A stretch of 64,000 nt of DNA from DATJGS01 sp035494735 (GCA_035494735.1 DATJGS010000033.1:1-64000), one strand, 5' to 3'; positions 8,915 to 18,365 are shown, numbered from the stretch's first letter. Notes: generated from the letters alone by a model not told the origin. Translations and numbers: made by a program.

Positions 8915-10048
8915 TCAGGGCTTGCCGGTCCGCATGGGGGAGGCCGGCGTCGTGGCGCCGCCGTTCGCCGGGCCGCCGGGCAGCGCCTTGTCCATCACCT
9001 TGCCCGCGAGCCAGCCGGCGACTCTGCTCCCGATGTACTGGCCGGCCATCGCGCCGAGCGGGCCGCCGAGGCTGGCGCCCGCCGCGGCGCCGAGCTGGCC
9101 GCCGGCGTTCGACGCCGCGTGCGTGCCCGCCTGTTCGAGCGCGTTGCGCATCATGCCGCCGGCGCTGCCGGCGCCCGGCATCCCGCCCGGCATTCCCGGC
9201 ACGCCGCCCATCATGGCGCCCGGAACGCCGCCCTTGCCGCCAGCCGCCATCCCCGCGCCCATGCCGGCCATGCCCGACATTCCCGACATACCGCCCGGCA
9301 TGAGGCCCGACAGCATGCCCGCGCCCATGCCGGCCGGCATCTTCGACATGTCCATCACCTGATAGTCCTTGGGCACCGCGAACGCGTCGTCGCGCGGCTT
9401 CTCCGACGAAACGTCCGTGAAGTCGATCGTGGCCTCGGTGGACTTCATGCGCAGCGGCGCACCCGTGACCGGATCGTTCCACGACCACGCCTTCTCGCCG
9501 TCCATCTCGACTTCGTACTGGATGGCGGCGCGTCCGTCGACCTTGTCTTCGCCGACGCGGCGCACGTGCGCGAGGGCTTTCGGCGTATCGAGCGAGGCCG
9601 CGTCCGACGCGCCCGCGGGCGCCGCGCTCGACGCCGCATCCGGCATGTGGCCGCGCGTCATCTTCTCCATCGAGGCCCGCGTCGTCTTCATCACCATCTT
9701 CTCGGACGGCATCACCGAGTACGTCGTCTGATCCGCGTCGTCGAGCTGGATCATGCTCATGGTCATGCCCTGCGCCTCGACGTCCGTGCGCTTGCGGCCA
9801 TTGAGGAAGTACTGGACCACCTTCATCGTGTCGCCCTTGTTCACGACGCGCATCGCCATGTGCCCGACGCCGGGCGGCGTCCAGCGCGGCAGCCCGAGTT
9901 CGTTCACGGCCGCTTCGGCGACCGTGGCCGGCGGGGTGGTGGCGGCCGACGACGTGCCCGACTTCGCGGGCGTGGCGCCGGCGGCCAACGCGGGAGTAGC
10001 GGCAGCGAACGAGGCGGTCATCACGAACCAGGCGATGAGCGTGCGCAC
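8915..10048 (-). CDS. Exported LolA-like (DUF4412-like) protein with Gly/Met-rich C-terminus
   Basis: A 377-residue exported protein. I choose the GTG at 10048 because AGGAG lies 7 bases upstream and a compact signal peptide (RTLIAWFVMTASFAAATPALA) follows; an in-frame GTG at 10078 has no ribosome site. Residues about 40-235 (HMAMRVVNKGDTMKVVQYFLNG, DQTTYSVMPSEKMVM, EDKVDGRAAIQYEVEM, VTGAPLRMKS) resemble the LolA/DUF4412 fold, in which a half-barrel carries lipids or hydrophobic ligands. The rest is unusual: a Gly/Met-rich segment (MSGMSGMAGMGAGM) and then a glycine-zipper-like stretch (AGGQLGAAAGASLGGPLGAM). Glycine-zipper segments often insert in membranes. The gene is followed immediately by the RsbW and RsbV-type genes, an odd combination. 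Confidence 0.65.
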   Translation of the reverse strand: MRTLIAWFVMTASFAAATPALAAGATPAKSGTSSAATTPPATVAEAAVNELGLPRWTPPGVGHMAMRVVNKGDTMKVVQYFLNGRKRTDVEAQGMTMSMIQLDDADQTTYSVMPSEKMVMKTTRASMEKMTRGHMPDAASSAAPAGASDAASLDTPKALAHVRRVGEDKVDGRAAIQYEVEMDGEKAWSWNDPVTGAPLRMKSTEATIDFTDVSSEKPRDDAFAVPKDYQVMDMSKMPAGMGAGMLSGLMPGGMSGMSGMAGMGAGMAAGGKGGVPGAMMGGVPGMPGGMPGAGSAGGMMRNALEQAGTHAASNAGGQLGAAAGASLGGPLGAMAGQYIGSRVAGWLAGKVMDKALPGGPANGGATTPASPMRTGKP

Positions 10049-10220
10049 GACGAGTCTCCTCACGATGCGATGCGTCACGGCCGGCGCGCGGCCGGCCGGG
10101 GGGCCAGGGCGCGGAGCATGGCCTCAAACGGGCGCGCACGCGAGGGAATCTTGCGCCCGATCGGGCGCGACGGTCGGCGGGGAGCGGCCGGGGCGCCGCG
10201 CGCCGCCCCCGGGCGGGCGT

Positions 10221-10262
10221 GAAGAAAGAAGAGGCCCGCGGCTTCACAGCGCCGCGGGCCTC
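10221..10262 (-). terminator. Intrinsic terminator after the coiled-coil protein gene
   Basis: GAGGCCCGCGGC (10231-10242) pairs perfectly with GCCGCGGGCCTC (10251-10262), a 12-bp stem with an 8-base loop. Read on the minus strand it is followed by TTCTTTCTTC (10230-10221). It ends the transcript of the gene at 10300-11175. Confidence 0.85.
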
Positions 10263-10299
10263 GCAGGGTGGGGGGATGTTGTTTGCAACTCTGCCGCGA

Positions 10300-11175
10300 T
10301 CAGGCGGTGAGGATCACCAACTCCTTGATCTTGCGGAACGCGTCCGGATCGATGATGTGCAGCTCGACCTTGCCGTCGACCACCGCGAGCTGATAGCTGG
10401 ACGGCGGCTGGGCGCTCAGCACCTTGACCTTCTCGGGCTTCGCGGCCGGCGTGTGGATGACCGTCTGCTGGTCCGTGTCGAGCGGCGTGAATACGGCGCT
10501 CGCCGTGCCGCCCGCGGGCTGCAGCGTCTTGCCCATGCCGAGGACGCCGCCGCTGGCCTTCACGACGCCGGCCATCGTCAGGTCCTTCTTCGTGCCGACC
10601 ACGTAATAGATGGTGGCGATCTCACGCCGCTTGACCTCGAGCGTCTCGTCGCGCTGGCGGATCGTGTCCTGCGTCGACGTGACTTCGGTCTGCAGTCCCG
10701 CGACCTGCGTCTGCAGCGAATCGACGCGAGTCGACAGCTCGGCCACCATCTGCTCCTTCTCGGTGACCGACTGCTTGAGGTTCGCGACCATCTTCTGCAG
10801 GCCCGCGACCTTCGTCCCGCTCTTGTTGAGACTCGACTCGAGCTGGAGGATGCGAGTCTTGTTGCGCATGATGCTGGCGCGCAACACCGCGATCTTGTCC
10901 AGCGCCTGCTGGCCGTTCGGCCCCGACAGCTGCTGCTCGGTCTGCAGGTCGCTCGAGAGCATCTTCACGTTCGAATCGGGAATCGCGTTCAGACTGTCCT
11001 GGATCTCCGCGATCGCGTCGATGGTGTGGCTGTAGCGATCTCGCGCCTGTTCCTCGGCCGACTTCATGTCCACGAAGTCGGAGGAGGCCTTCTGGTACTT
11101 CGTGAACAGAAAGGCGGTGCTGCCGAGCAGCACGACCACGACGGCGATGAGCGCATAGGAAACGGATCGACGCAT
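10300..11175 (-). CDS. Membrane-anchored coiled-coil protein of unknown function
   Basis: A 291-residue protein with one N-terminal transmembrane helix (residues 5-25, SYALIAVVVVLLGSTAFLF), then a long coiled coil at about residues 30-190 with heptad Leu/Ile/Val spacing (KIAVLRASIMRNKTRILQLE, AELSTRVDSLQTQVAGL). A small C-terminal domain (residues 195-291) contains IYYVVGTKKDL and ends in a beta-like stretch. GGAAAGGAGAT upstream supports the ATG. Single-gene unit with its own terminator. The layout resembles FCB-group coiled-coil envelope proteins of unknown role; I do not recognise a specific family. Confidence 0.75.
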   Translation of the reverse strand: MRRSVSYALIAVVVVLLGSTAFLFTKYQKASSDFVDMKSAEEQARDRYSHTIDAIAEIQDSLNAIPDSNVKMLSSDLQTEQQLSGPNGQQALDKIAVLRASIMRNKTRILQLESSLNKSGTKVAGLQKMVANLKQSVTEKEQMVAELSTRVDSLQTQVAGLQTEVTSTQDTIRQRDETLEVKRREIATIYYVVGTKKDLTMAGVVKASGGVLGMGKTLQPAGGTASAVFTPLDTDQQTVIHTPAAKPEKVKVLSAQPPSSYQLAVVDGKVELHIIDPDAFRKIKELVILTA

Positions 11176-11443
11176 GGCTTCATCTCCTTTCCATGCAGTA
11201 AGAACCTCGAGTCAATGGGGAGCGCTTCTCGGGAAGATGCGCGGAGCCTGGAGGTCGCCGGTCGCGGAGAGAGGAGAACCACCGACCTTCGGGCGCCAAG
11301 CGCCAGGCCGCGAAATCCCGAACGGCCAAACGCCTCGCACCTTCGAACTTCCTACCCCGGGTTCACGCGAATGCTCCATGGGGTATTTCCCGTATTCGTG
11401 CGCGAGATCGCTAACGCGTTGCGCGGTAGGCGCGGAAAGCGCT

Positions 11444-12394
11444 TCAGCTCTCGTGACGGATGCGCGGGTCGAGGGACCCATACAGCAGGTCGACGAGCAG
11501 ATTCGCGAGCACGATCCAGGTCGCCGCGAACATCACGGTGCCCATGACCATGGGCAGGTCGCGCTGGCGAATCGCGCGCCACGCCAGGCCGCCGATCCCG
11601 GGAATCCCGAAGACGGTCTCGGTGAGCACGGCGCCGCCCAGGAGCGCCGCCAGGTCCATGCCGAGCATGGTGACGAGCGGCAGCATGGCGTTGCGCAGAA
11701 TGTGGCGACTGACGATGGCCGGCGTCGAGAGTCCTTTCGCGCGCGCCGTGCGCACGAAATCGCGCGACGCGACATCGAGCATCTGGGCGCGCGTCATGCG
11801 CGCGTACCAGCCGGCGTACAGCAGCGCGAGCGTGATCCACGGCAGCACGAGGTGATGCGCCCAGGCCAGCACGCCGGACTGGGTGGCCTCGGCGTAGTCG
11901 CCGAGCGGGAACCAGCCGAGCATGTCCGCGAACACCTTGAGGAACACGAGCCCGATCCAGTACGCGGGGGCCGAGATCCCGATCAGCGCCAGCACCATCG
12001 AGCCGCGATCCAGCCACGACCCGGGCTTGAGCGCACTGGCGATACCGATCGGCACGCCGATCAGCAGCCAGACGACGGCGGCCCCGAACGTCAGCGACAG
12101 CGTCTTCGGAAACGCGACGAGCAGCGTGCCGAGGACCGGCTGCTGACTCACGTACGAATAGCCCCAGTCGCCGCGCGCGGCGTGGGTGACGAAGCGCAGG
12201 AACTGGAGCGGCAGCGGCTGATCGAGCCCGAGGCGCTGCTCGATGCGCGCGATGGTCTCGGGCGACGCGTACTTGCCCGCGATCAATTCGGCCGGGTGCC
12301 CGGGCACCGCGAAGAAGATGAGGAACGTGATGGCCGCGACCAGCAGCAGAACGAGGACGGCCCACAGCATGCGGCGCACGATCAGCTGCGTCAC
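11444..12394 (-). CDS. Peptide/nickel ABC transporter permease, DppB/OppB type
   Basis: Inner-membrane permease of 316 residues, the DppB half of an oligopeptide importer. It begins LIVRRMLWAVLVLLLVAAIT, typical for DppB, and has six hydrophobic segments. The EAA loop that contacts the ATPase is at RTARAKGLSTPAIVSRH followed by LRNAMLPL. The C-terminal ADLLYGSLDPRI-type ending is also typical (here VDLLYGSLDPRIRHES). The GTG start at 12394 overlaps the stop of the DppC gene (GTGA); a longer open frame upstream is an artefact of high GC. It is the last gene of a three-gene operon that lacks ATPase genes. Confidence 0.92.
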   Translation of the reverse strand: MTQLIVRRMLWAVLVLLLVAAITFLIFFAVPGHPAELIAGKYASPETIARIEQRLGLDQPLPLQFLRFVTHAARGDWGYSYVSQQPVLGTLLVAFPKTLSLTFGAAVVWLLIGVPIGIASALKPGSWLDRGSMVLALIGISAPAYWIGLVFLKVFADMLGWFPLGDYAEATQSGVLAWAHHLVLPWITLALLYAGWYARMTRAQMLDVASRDFVRTARAKGLSTPAIVSRHILRNAMLPLVTMLGMDLAALLGGAVLTETVFGIPGIGGLAWRAIRQRDLPMVMGTVMFAATWIVLANLLVDLLYGSLDPRIRHES

Positions 12395-13308
12395 GTGCCG
12401 CTCCCGCCGCGTGAGCCGGGGCAGAGCGCATCGCGCAGTCCGTCGCCCACCAGGTTCAGGCTGACGACGGTCAACAGGATGGCGAGCCCGGGGAACAGCA
12501 CGATCCACCACGCCACGCTGTAGAACGTCAGCCCCTCCTGGATCATGTTGCCCCACGACGGCAGCGGCGGCTGGATGCCGACGCCGAGGAACGACAGCGC
12601 GCTCTCGAGGAGGATGTTGCCGGCCAGCGACAACGTCGCGAACACGACGAGCGATCCGACCAGATTCGGCACGAGATGGCGGATCAGGATGGACGCGTCG
12701 GAAGCCCCGAGCGCGCGCGCCGCCTCCACGAACTCCCGTTCGCGCAGCGACAGCACCTCGGCGCGGACGATGCGCGCCAGGTACGTCCAGTTCACGAGTC
12801 CCAGGACGAGAATCACGACGCCGACGCCGCCGCCGCGCATGACCGAGGCGAGCGCGATGGCCAGCAGCAGGATCGGGATCGACATCATCGCGTCGACGAA
12901 CCGCGACAGGACCGTGTCGGCCCACCCGCGATAGAACCCCGCGAGGAGCCCGACCAGGAGCCCGACCGCCATGGCGAGCGCGGTGCCGAGCGCGGCAACG
13001 GTCAGCGACAACCGGGCGCCCACCAGCATGCGCGACAGCACGTCGCGTCCCACGAGGTCCGCGCCCAGTGGATAGTGCGCGTTGGGGCCGAGCGGGATGC
13101 CGTCCGGCGAGACGACGTCGACGCTGCGGCCGTCGAGTGTCACGCGGTCCATCATGTGCAGCTGGAACGCCGACTGATGAAGCACGTGCGCCGAGATCCA
13201 CGGCGCCGCGAGCGCGGCGAGCGACAGGGCGATCAGGAACGCGAGCCCGACGACGGCCCAGCGGTCGCGCAGGAAGCGCCGCGCTGCGTCGCGCGTCGCC
13301 TCGCTCAT
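12391..13308 (-). CDS. Peptide/nickel ABC transporter permease, DppC/OppC type
   Basis: Inner-membrane permease of 305 residues. It has the DppC layout: an N-terminal transmembrane helix (WAVVGLAFLIALSLAALAAP), an extracytoplasmic insert containing HYPLGADLVGRDVLSRMLVG, then five more helices. The ATPase-contact loop is EAARALGASDASILIRHLVPN. The segment LLESALSFLGVGIQPPLPSWG is a strong family signature. The ATG at 13308 overlaps the stop of the binding-protein gene (ATGA). It pairs with the DppB-type permease to form the membrane channel. Confidence 0.93.
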   Translation of the reverse strand: MSEATRDAARRFLRDRWAVVGLAFLIALSLAALAAPWISAHVLHQSAFQLHMMDRVTLDGRSVDVVSPDGIPLGPNAHYPLGADLVGRDVLSRMLVGARLSLTVAALGTALAMAVGLLVGLLAGFYRGWADTVLSRFVDAMMSIPILLLAIALASVMRGGGVGVVILVLGLVNWTYLARIVRAEVLSLREREFVEAARALGASDASILIRHLVPNLVGSLVVFATLSLAGNILLESALSFLGVGIQPPLPSWGNMIQEGLTFYSVAWWIVLFPGLAILLTVVSLNLVGDGLRDALCPGSRGGSGT

Positions 13309-15077
13309 CGCGCGGTGCCGCGCGCGGTCGCGGGTCGGGGCGTGACGCTCCGCTCGCCCGAGGCGCGCGCCGCGGCGAGCGCCGGCGGCGGCGGCGCGGA
13401 CTTCACGTACAGGTCTTCGAGCTTCAGGATGCGCGTGATGTGGCGGTACCAGCCGCCGAGACGCGGCGCGTACAGGCGCGCTTCGTAAGGATGAGTCAGC
13501 GTCACGATCGGCGCCTCCCGCATGACGGCACGGTCCACGTCCGTCCAGCGCCGCGCGCGCAGCGAGTCGTCGGCCGTGGCCATCGCACGCTCGATCGCGT
13601 CGTTCACGTGGGAATCGTCGAACAGACTCAGATCGTTGTTGAAGAGCGCCGCGATGCGCCGGCCGTTCAGCAGCGTGTCGAAGAAGTTCGAAGGGTCCGG
13701 GTAGTCCGCGGTCCACTGATAGATGCCGAACGCGATGTGCCGCGACGTGTCTTGCGCCATCGACGTGTAGCCCACCGATTCTCCGAGATCGAGACGCGCG
13801 CGAATGCCGACTTCGGCGAGCTGTTGCTGGATGACCGTCAGCTCGAGCGGTCCGGGGTGCGTCGTCCAGCCGTACAGCGTCGTCTCGAATCCGTGCGGGT
13901 AGCCGGCCGCGGCGAGCAGGCGGCGCGCGCGCGGGAGGTCCGGCCCTTCGTACGCGTGGAGTGCGCGCGCGCCCGGCATGCCGAGCGGTACGAATTCTCC
14001 CGCGGTCACGCCCTTGCCGGCCCACACCTTGAGCACGGCGCGCCGGTCGATGGCCCAGGAGATGGCCTGTCGCACGCGCACGTCGTTGAACGGCGGCTTG
14101 CGCACGTTCATGAACAGGTAGTCGGTGGACAGTCCGTCGGCGACGTCGATCTGGCGGCTCCAGTACGGGTCGCGGCGCAGCCGCGCGAAGTCGGCGGCCG
14201 GCAGGTCGAAGAAGCCGCCGTCGATCTGTCCGCGGCGAATGAGCGCCACGCCGTTCGTCGTCGTCACGCCGAGGCGCAGCTCGAACGTGTCGAGCCAGGC
14301 CGGCGTTCCGCAGTAGTCCGGGTTGCGCACGAGCAGCAGCCGCCGCCGCGGCACGAACTCGGCGACCTGGAACGGTCCGGTCGCGACGGTGTGCTGCGAC
14401 ATCGAGCCCGGGTACTTCTCCGCCATTTCGCGCGCGATCGGCGCGGTGAACGGCATGCTCAGAACCTGGATGAACGTGGGATCGGGCTGCGTGAGCCGGA
14501 AGTAGAGCGAATCGCCGCGCGCGATCACGCCGGGCAGCACGCTGTCGCGCCCGGCCAGCGCGCGCTCGGCGCCGACGATGCGCCGATAGAACGCGACGCT
14601 CGGCGAACTGACCTTGAACAGACGTTCCATCGCGTACTTGAAGTCGGCCGCCACGATGTGGCGGTGCAGCGGCGCGCCGAACTTGGCGTCCGGGCGCACG
14701 CGGAACGCGTACAGCGTTCCGCCCTCGCGCACCTCGGGCAGGGACACCGCGAGATCCGCATGGAGCGCCGCGCCGGCCGGGCCCGGCACACCGTCGTAGT
14801 CGAGGAGCGTGTGAAACAGCGCTTCATCGACTGCCGCCGAGTACGTGCCGTAGGAGAGCGCCGGGTCCAGGTAGTCGGGATCCTCCTCGCGTACGAAGAT
14901 GGCGTGGCCGCCGCGCTTGGGCGGTCCGCCTTCGCTGCCCGCGGGATAGGCGATGGCGGTGCGGCGCGGCGCGCAGCCGGCGAGCGGGCACACAAGGGCG
15001 ACGGCGGCGAGCGCCGACGCGATCAAGCGGGGGACACTCGATCCACGAGCGCCCGAGTGCGATCCGATTCCAAGCAT
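13305..15077 (-). CDS. Peptide ABC transporter substrate-binding lipoprotein (SBP family 5)
   Basis: A 590-residue extracytoplasmic solute-binding protein of family 5 (DppA/OppA). The lipobox CPLAGC near residue 35 marks a lipoprotein. Family features include the N-terminal YLDPALSYGTYSAAVDEALFHTL region, FRVRPDAKFG, the ATGPFQVAEF segment, and PFNDVRVRQAISWAIDR. It would deliver peptides or related ligands to the two permeases that follow. The ATG at 15077 is chosen because the signal peptide starts there. A TAGGCT box lies only 11 bases upstream (15089-15094), suggesting a very short or absent leader. The Pro/Ala-rich C-terminal 40 residues are a non-conserved tail. Confidence 0.92.
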   Translation of the reverse strand: MLGIGSHSGARGSSVPRLIASALAAVALVCPLAGCAPRRTAIAYPAGSEGGPPKRGGHAIFVREEDPDYLDPALSYGTYSAAVDEALFHTLLDYDGVPGPAGAALHADLAVSLPEVREGGTLYAFRVRPDAKFGAPLHRHIVAADFKYAMERLFKVSSPSVAFYRRIVGAERALAGRDSVLPGVIARGDSLYFRLTQPDPTFIQVLSMPFTAPIAREMAEKYPGSMSQHTVATGPFQVAEFVPRRRLLLVRNPDYCGTPAWLDTFELRLGVTTTNGVALIRRGQIDGGFFDLPAADFARLRRDPYWSRQIDVADGLSTDYLFMNVRKPPFNDVRVRQAISWAIDRRAVLKVWAGKGVTAGEFVPLGMPGARALHAYEGPDLPRARRLLAAAGYPHGFETTLYGWTTHPGPLELTVIQQQLAEVGIRARLDLGESVGYTSMAQDTSRHIAFGIYQWTADYPDPSNFFDTLLNGRRIAALFNNDLSLFDDSHVNDAIERAMATADDSLRARRWTDVDRAVMREAPIVTLTHPYEARLYAPRLGGWYRHITRILKLEDLYVKSAPPPPALAAARASGERSVTPRPATARGTAR

Positions 15078-15386
15078 TTGTGCGGCGGAGCCTAGCACGC
15101 GGGCCGCCCTGACCCCGTTCCAATCGGACCTCCGCGCCGCCGCCGATGCGGGCCGGGGGCGGGGGCCACAATCGGACGTCGTGTCGTGTGGAAAGTGGCG
15201 TTGGATCGGGCCGCGCCACGCCGCACTCGATCCCGGCCAAGGACGTCGCCGCAACCGGGGCGGGCGAGGCACGTCCGAGAGGTTGAAGTGACCCGAGGAG
15301 GTCTCGATCGTCCGTCAGGATCGAATTCACCGTAGTTCTTAGGTCCCGCGAGTCTTCGGAATTCCAGGGAAAGGAGTCCGAGCCCC
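15078..15386. other. Divergent promoter region, 309 bp
   Basis: Separates the minus-strand peptide importer from the plus-strand arylsulfotransferase-type gene. A minus-strand -10-like TAGGCT is at 15089-15094 without a clear -35 box. AAAGGAG about 10 bases before the ATG at 15387 is the plus-strand ribosome site. I see no gene or further structure. Confidence 0.5.
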
Positions 15387-17240
15387 ATGTCTCGTGCGTC
15401 ACGAGTGGTCCTGTTCACCACCCTCACGACGGCGGTCTGCGCGATCGTCGGTTCCGTGGTCGCGACCGAACCCGCATCGGCCCATGCCGCCTGGCCGGCC
15501 GCGCTCCACTACGTTTCGCCCTTGCCCGATTCGCGCCTGGTTTCACCTGCGACGGGCATCATCGCGCGCTTCGCGAGCCGCTCCGATCCGGCACTCGGGC
15601 GCGGCGCGTCGTTCATTCGCGTGACCGGTTCTCTGAGTGGGCCGCATGCCGGGCGACTCCGCTTGTCCGACGACGGGCGAACCTGGGTGTTCACGCCGGA
15701 CCAGCCGTTCGCGTGGGGAGAGTCGGTGACGGCGACGATCGCTCCAGCGACCGGCGACGCGACCTTTGCGTTCGCGTACGACTTCCGTGTCGCCTCCGCT
15801 CCGGTGGCCGGAGACCTGCGCTCGCAAGATCTCGACGAACTCGGCCTGGAATCAGCCGGCTCGACGTTCGGACCGGCGGTGATGTCGTATCGTCCTGGCA
15901 CGTATCCGCTCGACGATTCGCTGCCGCCCGATTTCCCGGTTCTCGCCTCTACCGTCTACGAGCCGACGAGCCCGGGTGCGCTGTTCCTCAGCAACATCAG
16001 TTTCGGGCCGCCGAACGATCCCTATCTGCTCATCGTCGACAATTTCGGGACCCCGATCTTCTTCCGGCGAATGCCCGGGAACTGCTTCGACTTCAAGATG
16101 CAGCCGAACGGCCTCATGACGTATTTCGATGGCACGGTCGATCACTTCTTCGCGATGGATGCCTCGTACACGATCGTCGACAGCTTTGCGACGGGGAACG
16201 GATACATCACCGACCTCCACGAACTCCGACTGCTGCCAAACGGCCACGCGCTGATGCTGAGCTATGACGCCGAGCCCGTGGACATGAGCGCGATCGTCGA
16301 GGGCGGCAATCCGTCGGCGACCGTCCTCGGTCTGATCGTCCAGGAGATCGATACCGACAAGCAGGTCGTCTTCGAGTGGCGCAGTTGGGACCACTTTCAG
16401 ATCACCGACGCGACTCACGAGAATCTGACGTCCGCGAGGATCGACTACGTGCACGGCAACGCCATCGAAGTCGACGCCGACGGCGATCTCATCATTTCCT
16501 CGCGCCACATGGACGAGATCACCAAGATCAGCCGTGAGACGGGGGACATCCTCTGGCGGTGGGGTGGCAAGCACAACGAGTTCACGTTCCTCGGGGACAC
16601 GCTGCAGTTTTCGCATCAGCACGCCATCCGCCGGATCGCGAACGGGCATTTCACGCTGTTCGACAACGGGAATTTTCACGACCCGTCGTTCTCGAGAGCC
16701 ATGGAGTACGACGTGGATCCGACGGCCCACACGGCGACGGCCGTCTGGGAATATCGCCATCAGCCCGACACGTACGGACTGGCGCTCGGTTACGTCGAGC
16801 GCTTCGACAACGGCAACACGCTGATCGCGTGGGGTGCGGGGAAGCCTGATGTCAGCGAGGTCGCGCCCGACGGCAGCGTGCTCATGGAGATGAACCTGGC
16901 AGCGGGGATCTTCAGTTATCGCACGCTGCGCTTCGATGTGTCGCCGAGCGCCGGCGTGTCCCTGGCCGGCGTCTCGTCGCGCCTGCTGGGGCCGGTCGTG
17001 CCCAATCCGATCAGCGCGCGGGCTCGCGTCGCGCTGGTCATGCCGTCCGCCGGCCGCGTCAGCGCCACGGTCTTCGACATCACCGGCCGGAAGGTGCTCA
17101 CGCTGCTCGACCGCCAGATGGTCGCCGAGGGTCGCCACAGCCTCGACGTGGACCTCACCGGACACTCAGCGGGGCTCTACGTGCTGCGCGTCCAGACGCC
17201 GCACGGGGTCGAAGCGCGCAAGCTCGTGCTGGCCCACTGA
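15387..17240 (+). CDS. Exported arylsulfotransferase-family (ASST-like) protein with FlgD-like C-terminal domain
   Basis: A 617-residue exported protein. Residues 1-32 are a signal peptide. Residues about 45-135 form a CopC/Big-like beta domain (HYVSPLPDSRLVSPATGII, FTPDQPFAWGESVT). Residues about 190-515 match the arylsulfotransferase propeller family: FGTPIFFRRMPGNCFDFKMQ, ITDLHELRLLPNGHALML, DYVHGNAIEVDADGDLIISS, ILWRWGGKHNEF and FSHQHAIRRIANGHFTLFDN, including the conserved His positions seen in ASST-type proteins. Real ASST moves sulfate between phenols; whether this homologue does so is unknown. Residues about 530-617 are a FlgD-like sorting domain (NPISARARVALVM, DITGRKVLTLL, GLYVLRVQT). 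It is followed 20 bases later by a membrane protein gene. Confidence 0.85.
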   Translation: MSRASRVVLFTTLTTAVCAIVGSVVATEPASAHAAWPAALHYVSPLPDSRLVSPATGIIARFASRSDPALGRGASFIRVTGSLSGPHAGRLRLSDDGRTWVFTPDQPFAWGESVTATIAPATGDATFAFAYDFRVASAPVAGDLRSQDLDELGLESAGSTFGPAVMSYRPGTYPLDDSLPPDFPVLASTVYEPTSPGALFLSNISFGPPNDPYLLIVDNFGTPIFFRRMPGNCFDFKMQPNGLMTYFDGTVDHFFAMDASYTIVDSFATGNGYITDLHELRLLPNGHALMLSYDAEPVDMSAIVEGGNPSATVLGLIVQEIDTDKQVVFEWRSWDHFQITDATHENLTSARIDYVHGNAIEVDADGDLIISSRHMDEITKISRETGDILWRWGGKHNEFTFLGDTLQFSHQHAIRRIANGHFTLFDNGNFHDPSFSRAMEYDVDPTAHTATAVWEYRHQPDTYGLALGYVERFDNGNTLIAWGAGKPDVSEVAPDGSVLMEMNLAAGIFSYRTLRFDVSPSAGVSLAGVSSRLLGPVVPNPISARARVALVMPSAGRVSATVFDITGRKVLTLLDRQMVAEGRHSLDVDLTGHSAGLYVLRVQTPHGVEARKLVLAH

Positions 17241-17260
17241 GCGCATCCCCGCGAGGACTC

Positions 17261-18364
17261 GTGAGAGGAGGCGAGAACTCCCGCTGGCTCATCCTCGGTC
17301 TGCTCGGGGCCATCGCCTTCACGATGGTGCCGGCGCGAGGGGGCGCCGATCTCACGCTGTATCGGCACATGGCCCAGGTCGCGCTGGCCGGCGGCTATCC
17401 TTATTCAGACCGCTACGCGGATTTTCCGCCGCTCAAGATGGCGATGATCGTGCTTCTCGAGCGCTGGCGCGCCTGGGCGATCTTCCGCACGATCGGGTTT
17501 GCCGCGCTGGTCGCCACGTCGCTGGCGCTCGCGGCCGGCAATCGCTCTTGGCCGCGACTCGCCGTGCTCGTGCTGTGCTTTCAGCCGCTCGTCTACCACA
17601 ACTGGGTCGACCCGTTCGAAGACAAGTGGGTCTACGCCCTGCTGATCCTCGGCGCCCTGGTCGTTGCGCGCCCGCCCGACTGGGCGCGCGAGCCCGGGCG
17701 CACGCGCGCCGTGGCCGTCGCGCTCGGTCTGCTCGCCGCGTACTCGGGCGTGACGATCGTCCTGTTGCCGCTGCTACTGCTCGAATTGCGCCGGCACCGC
17801 CAGTCCGCGTCCCGCCTCATCGAATGTGCGGTGATCGCGTTCGGCATCGTGCTTCTCGGGCACCTGCCTTTCTTCCCGCACTGGCTCTCGGGATACGCGC
17901 ATCGCTTCGCTCGACAGACGTTCACGGATCCGGTCCACGAGTCCGTGTTCGTCCTGTTCAAGGCGGCCGGTGCCTACACGTCCGCCTTGCCCAGCGTCTT
18001 GACGCTTGCCGGCGTCGTCTTCGGGTACGTGTGGTGGTGGAGGATGCGGGACTGGGGCACCGCGACGTTGATCGCGTTCTGGTCGACGCTCGCGTTGGGT
18101 CCGGACGCGAGCTTCGATCGCATTCTGGCCGCGACCTTCCCGATCTTCGTCATCCTGGCGCGCCGGCCTCTCGCCATCGGCGCGGTCCTGGCGACGCTCC
18201 TCGTCGCGGGGGCCCGCGTCGGCTCGAGTGACCTCGGTCACGGAGCGGGGCCCGTCGCGATCCTGTGGACTCCGGTCGTGCTGGCGCTGGGCTTCTGGCT
18301 GGCCAGGGCCAACGTCGTGAGCGCCGAGCCCGAGGCACTCGGTTTGAGCCGAACCGGATCTTGA
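17261..18364 (+). CDS. Polytopic membrane protein, GT87/DUF2029-like, 3' end altered at island junction
   Basis: A 367-residue membrane protein with about eight to nine hydrophobic helices. LTLYRHMAQVALAGGYPYSD and YADFPPLKMAMIVLLERW near the N-terminus resemble the catalytic loop of GT-C/GT87-type mannosyltransferases, where acidic residues follow the first helix. GTG start with GAGGA just upstream. Its last residues, EALGLSRTGS and the stop, are encoded by a tRNA-Leu fragment (18335-18365), so the native C-terminus has probably been replaced where the island joined. The reading frame is otherwise intact. The glycosyltransferase role is a guess from topology. Confidence 0.65.
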   Translation: MRGGENSRWLILGLLGAIAFTMVPARGGADLTLYRHMAQVALAGGYPYSDRYADFPPLKMAMIVLLERWRAWAIFRTIGFAALVATSLALAAGNRSWPRLAVLVLCFQPLVYHNWVDPFEDKWVYALLILGALVVARPPDWAREPGRTRAVAVALGLLAAYSGVTIVLLPLLLLELRRHRQSASRLIECAVIAFGIVLLGHLPFFPHWLSGYAHRFARQTFTDPVHESVFVLFKAAGAYTSALPSVLTLAGVVFGYVWWWRMRDWGTATLIAFWSTLALGPDASFDRILAATFPIFVILARRPLAIGAVLATLLVAGARVGSSDLGHGAGPVAILWTPVVLALGFWLARANVVSAEPEALGLSRTGS

Positions 18365-18365
18365 G
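18335..18365 (-). repeat. Left-end tRNA-Leu fragment (att-like remnant)
   Basis: Thirty-one bases matching the variable arm and anticodon region of the tRNA-Leu at 27625-27713 with one mismatch (C for T at 18360). It lacks the T-arm and acceptor end that the middle copy has, so the left junction is truncated or rearranged. It encodes the last codons of the membrane protein gene at 17261. Confidence 0.8.
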
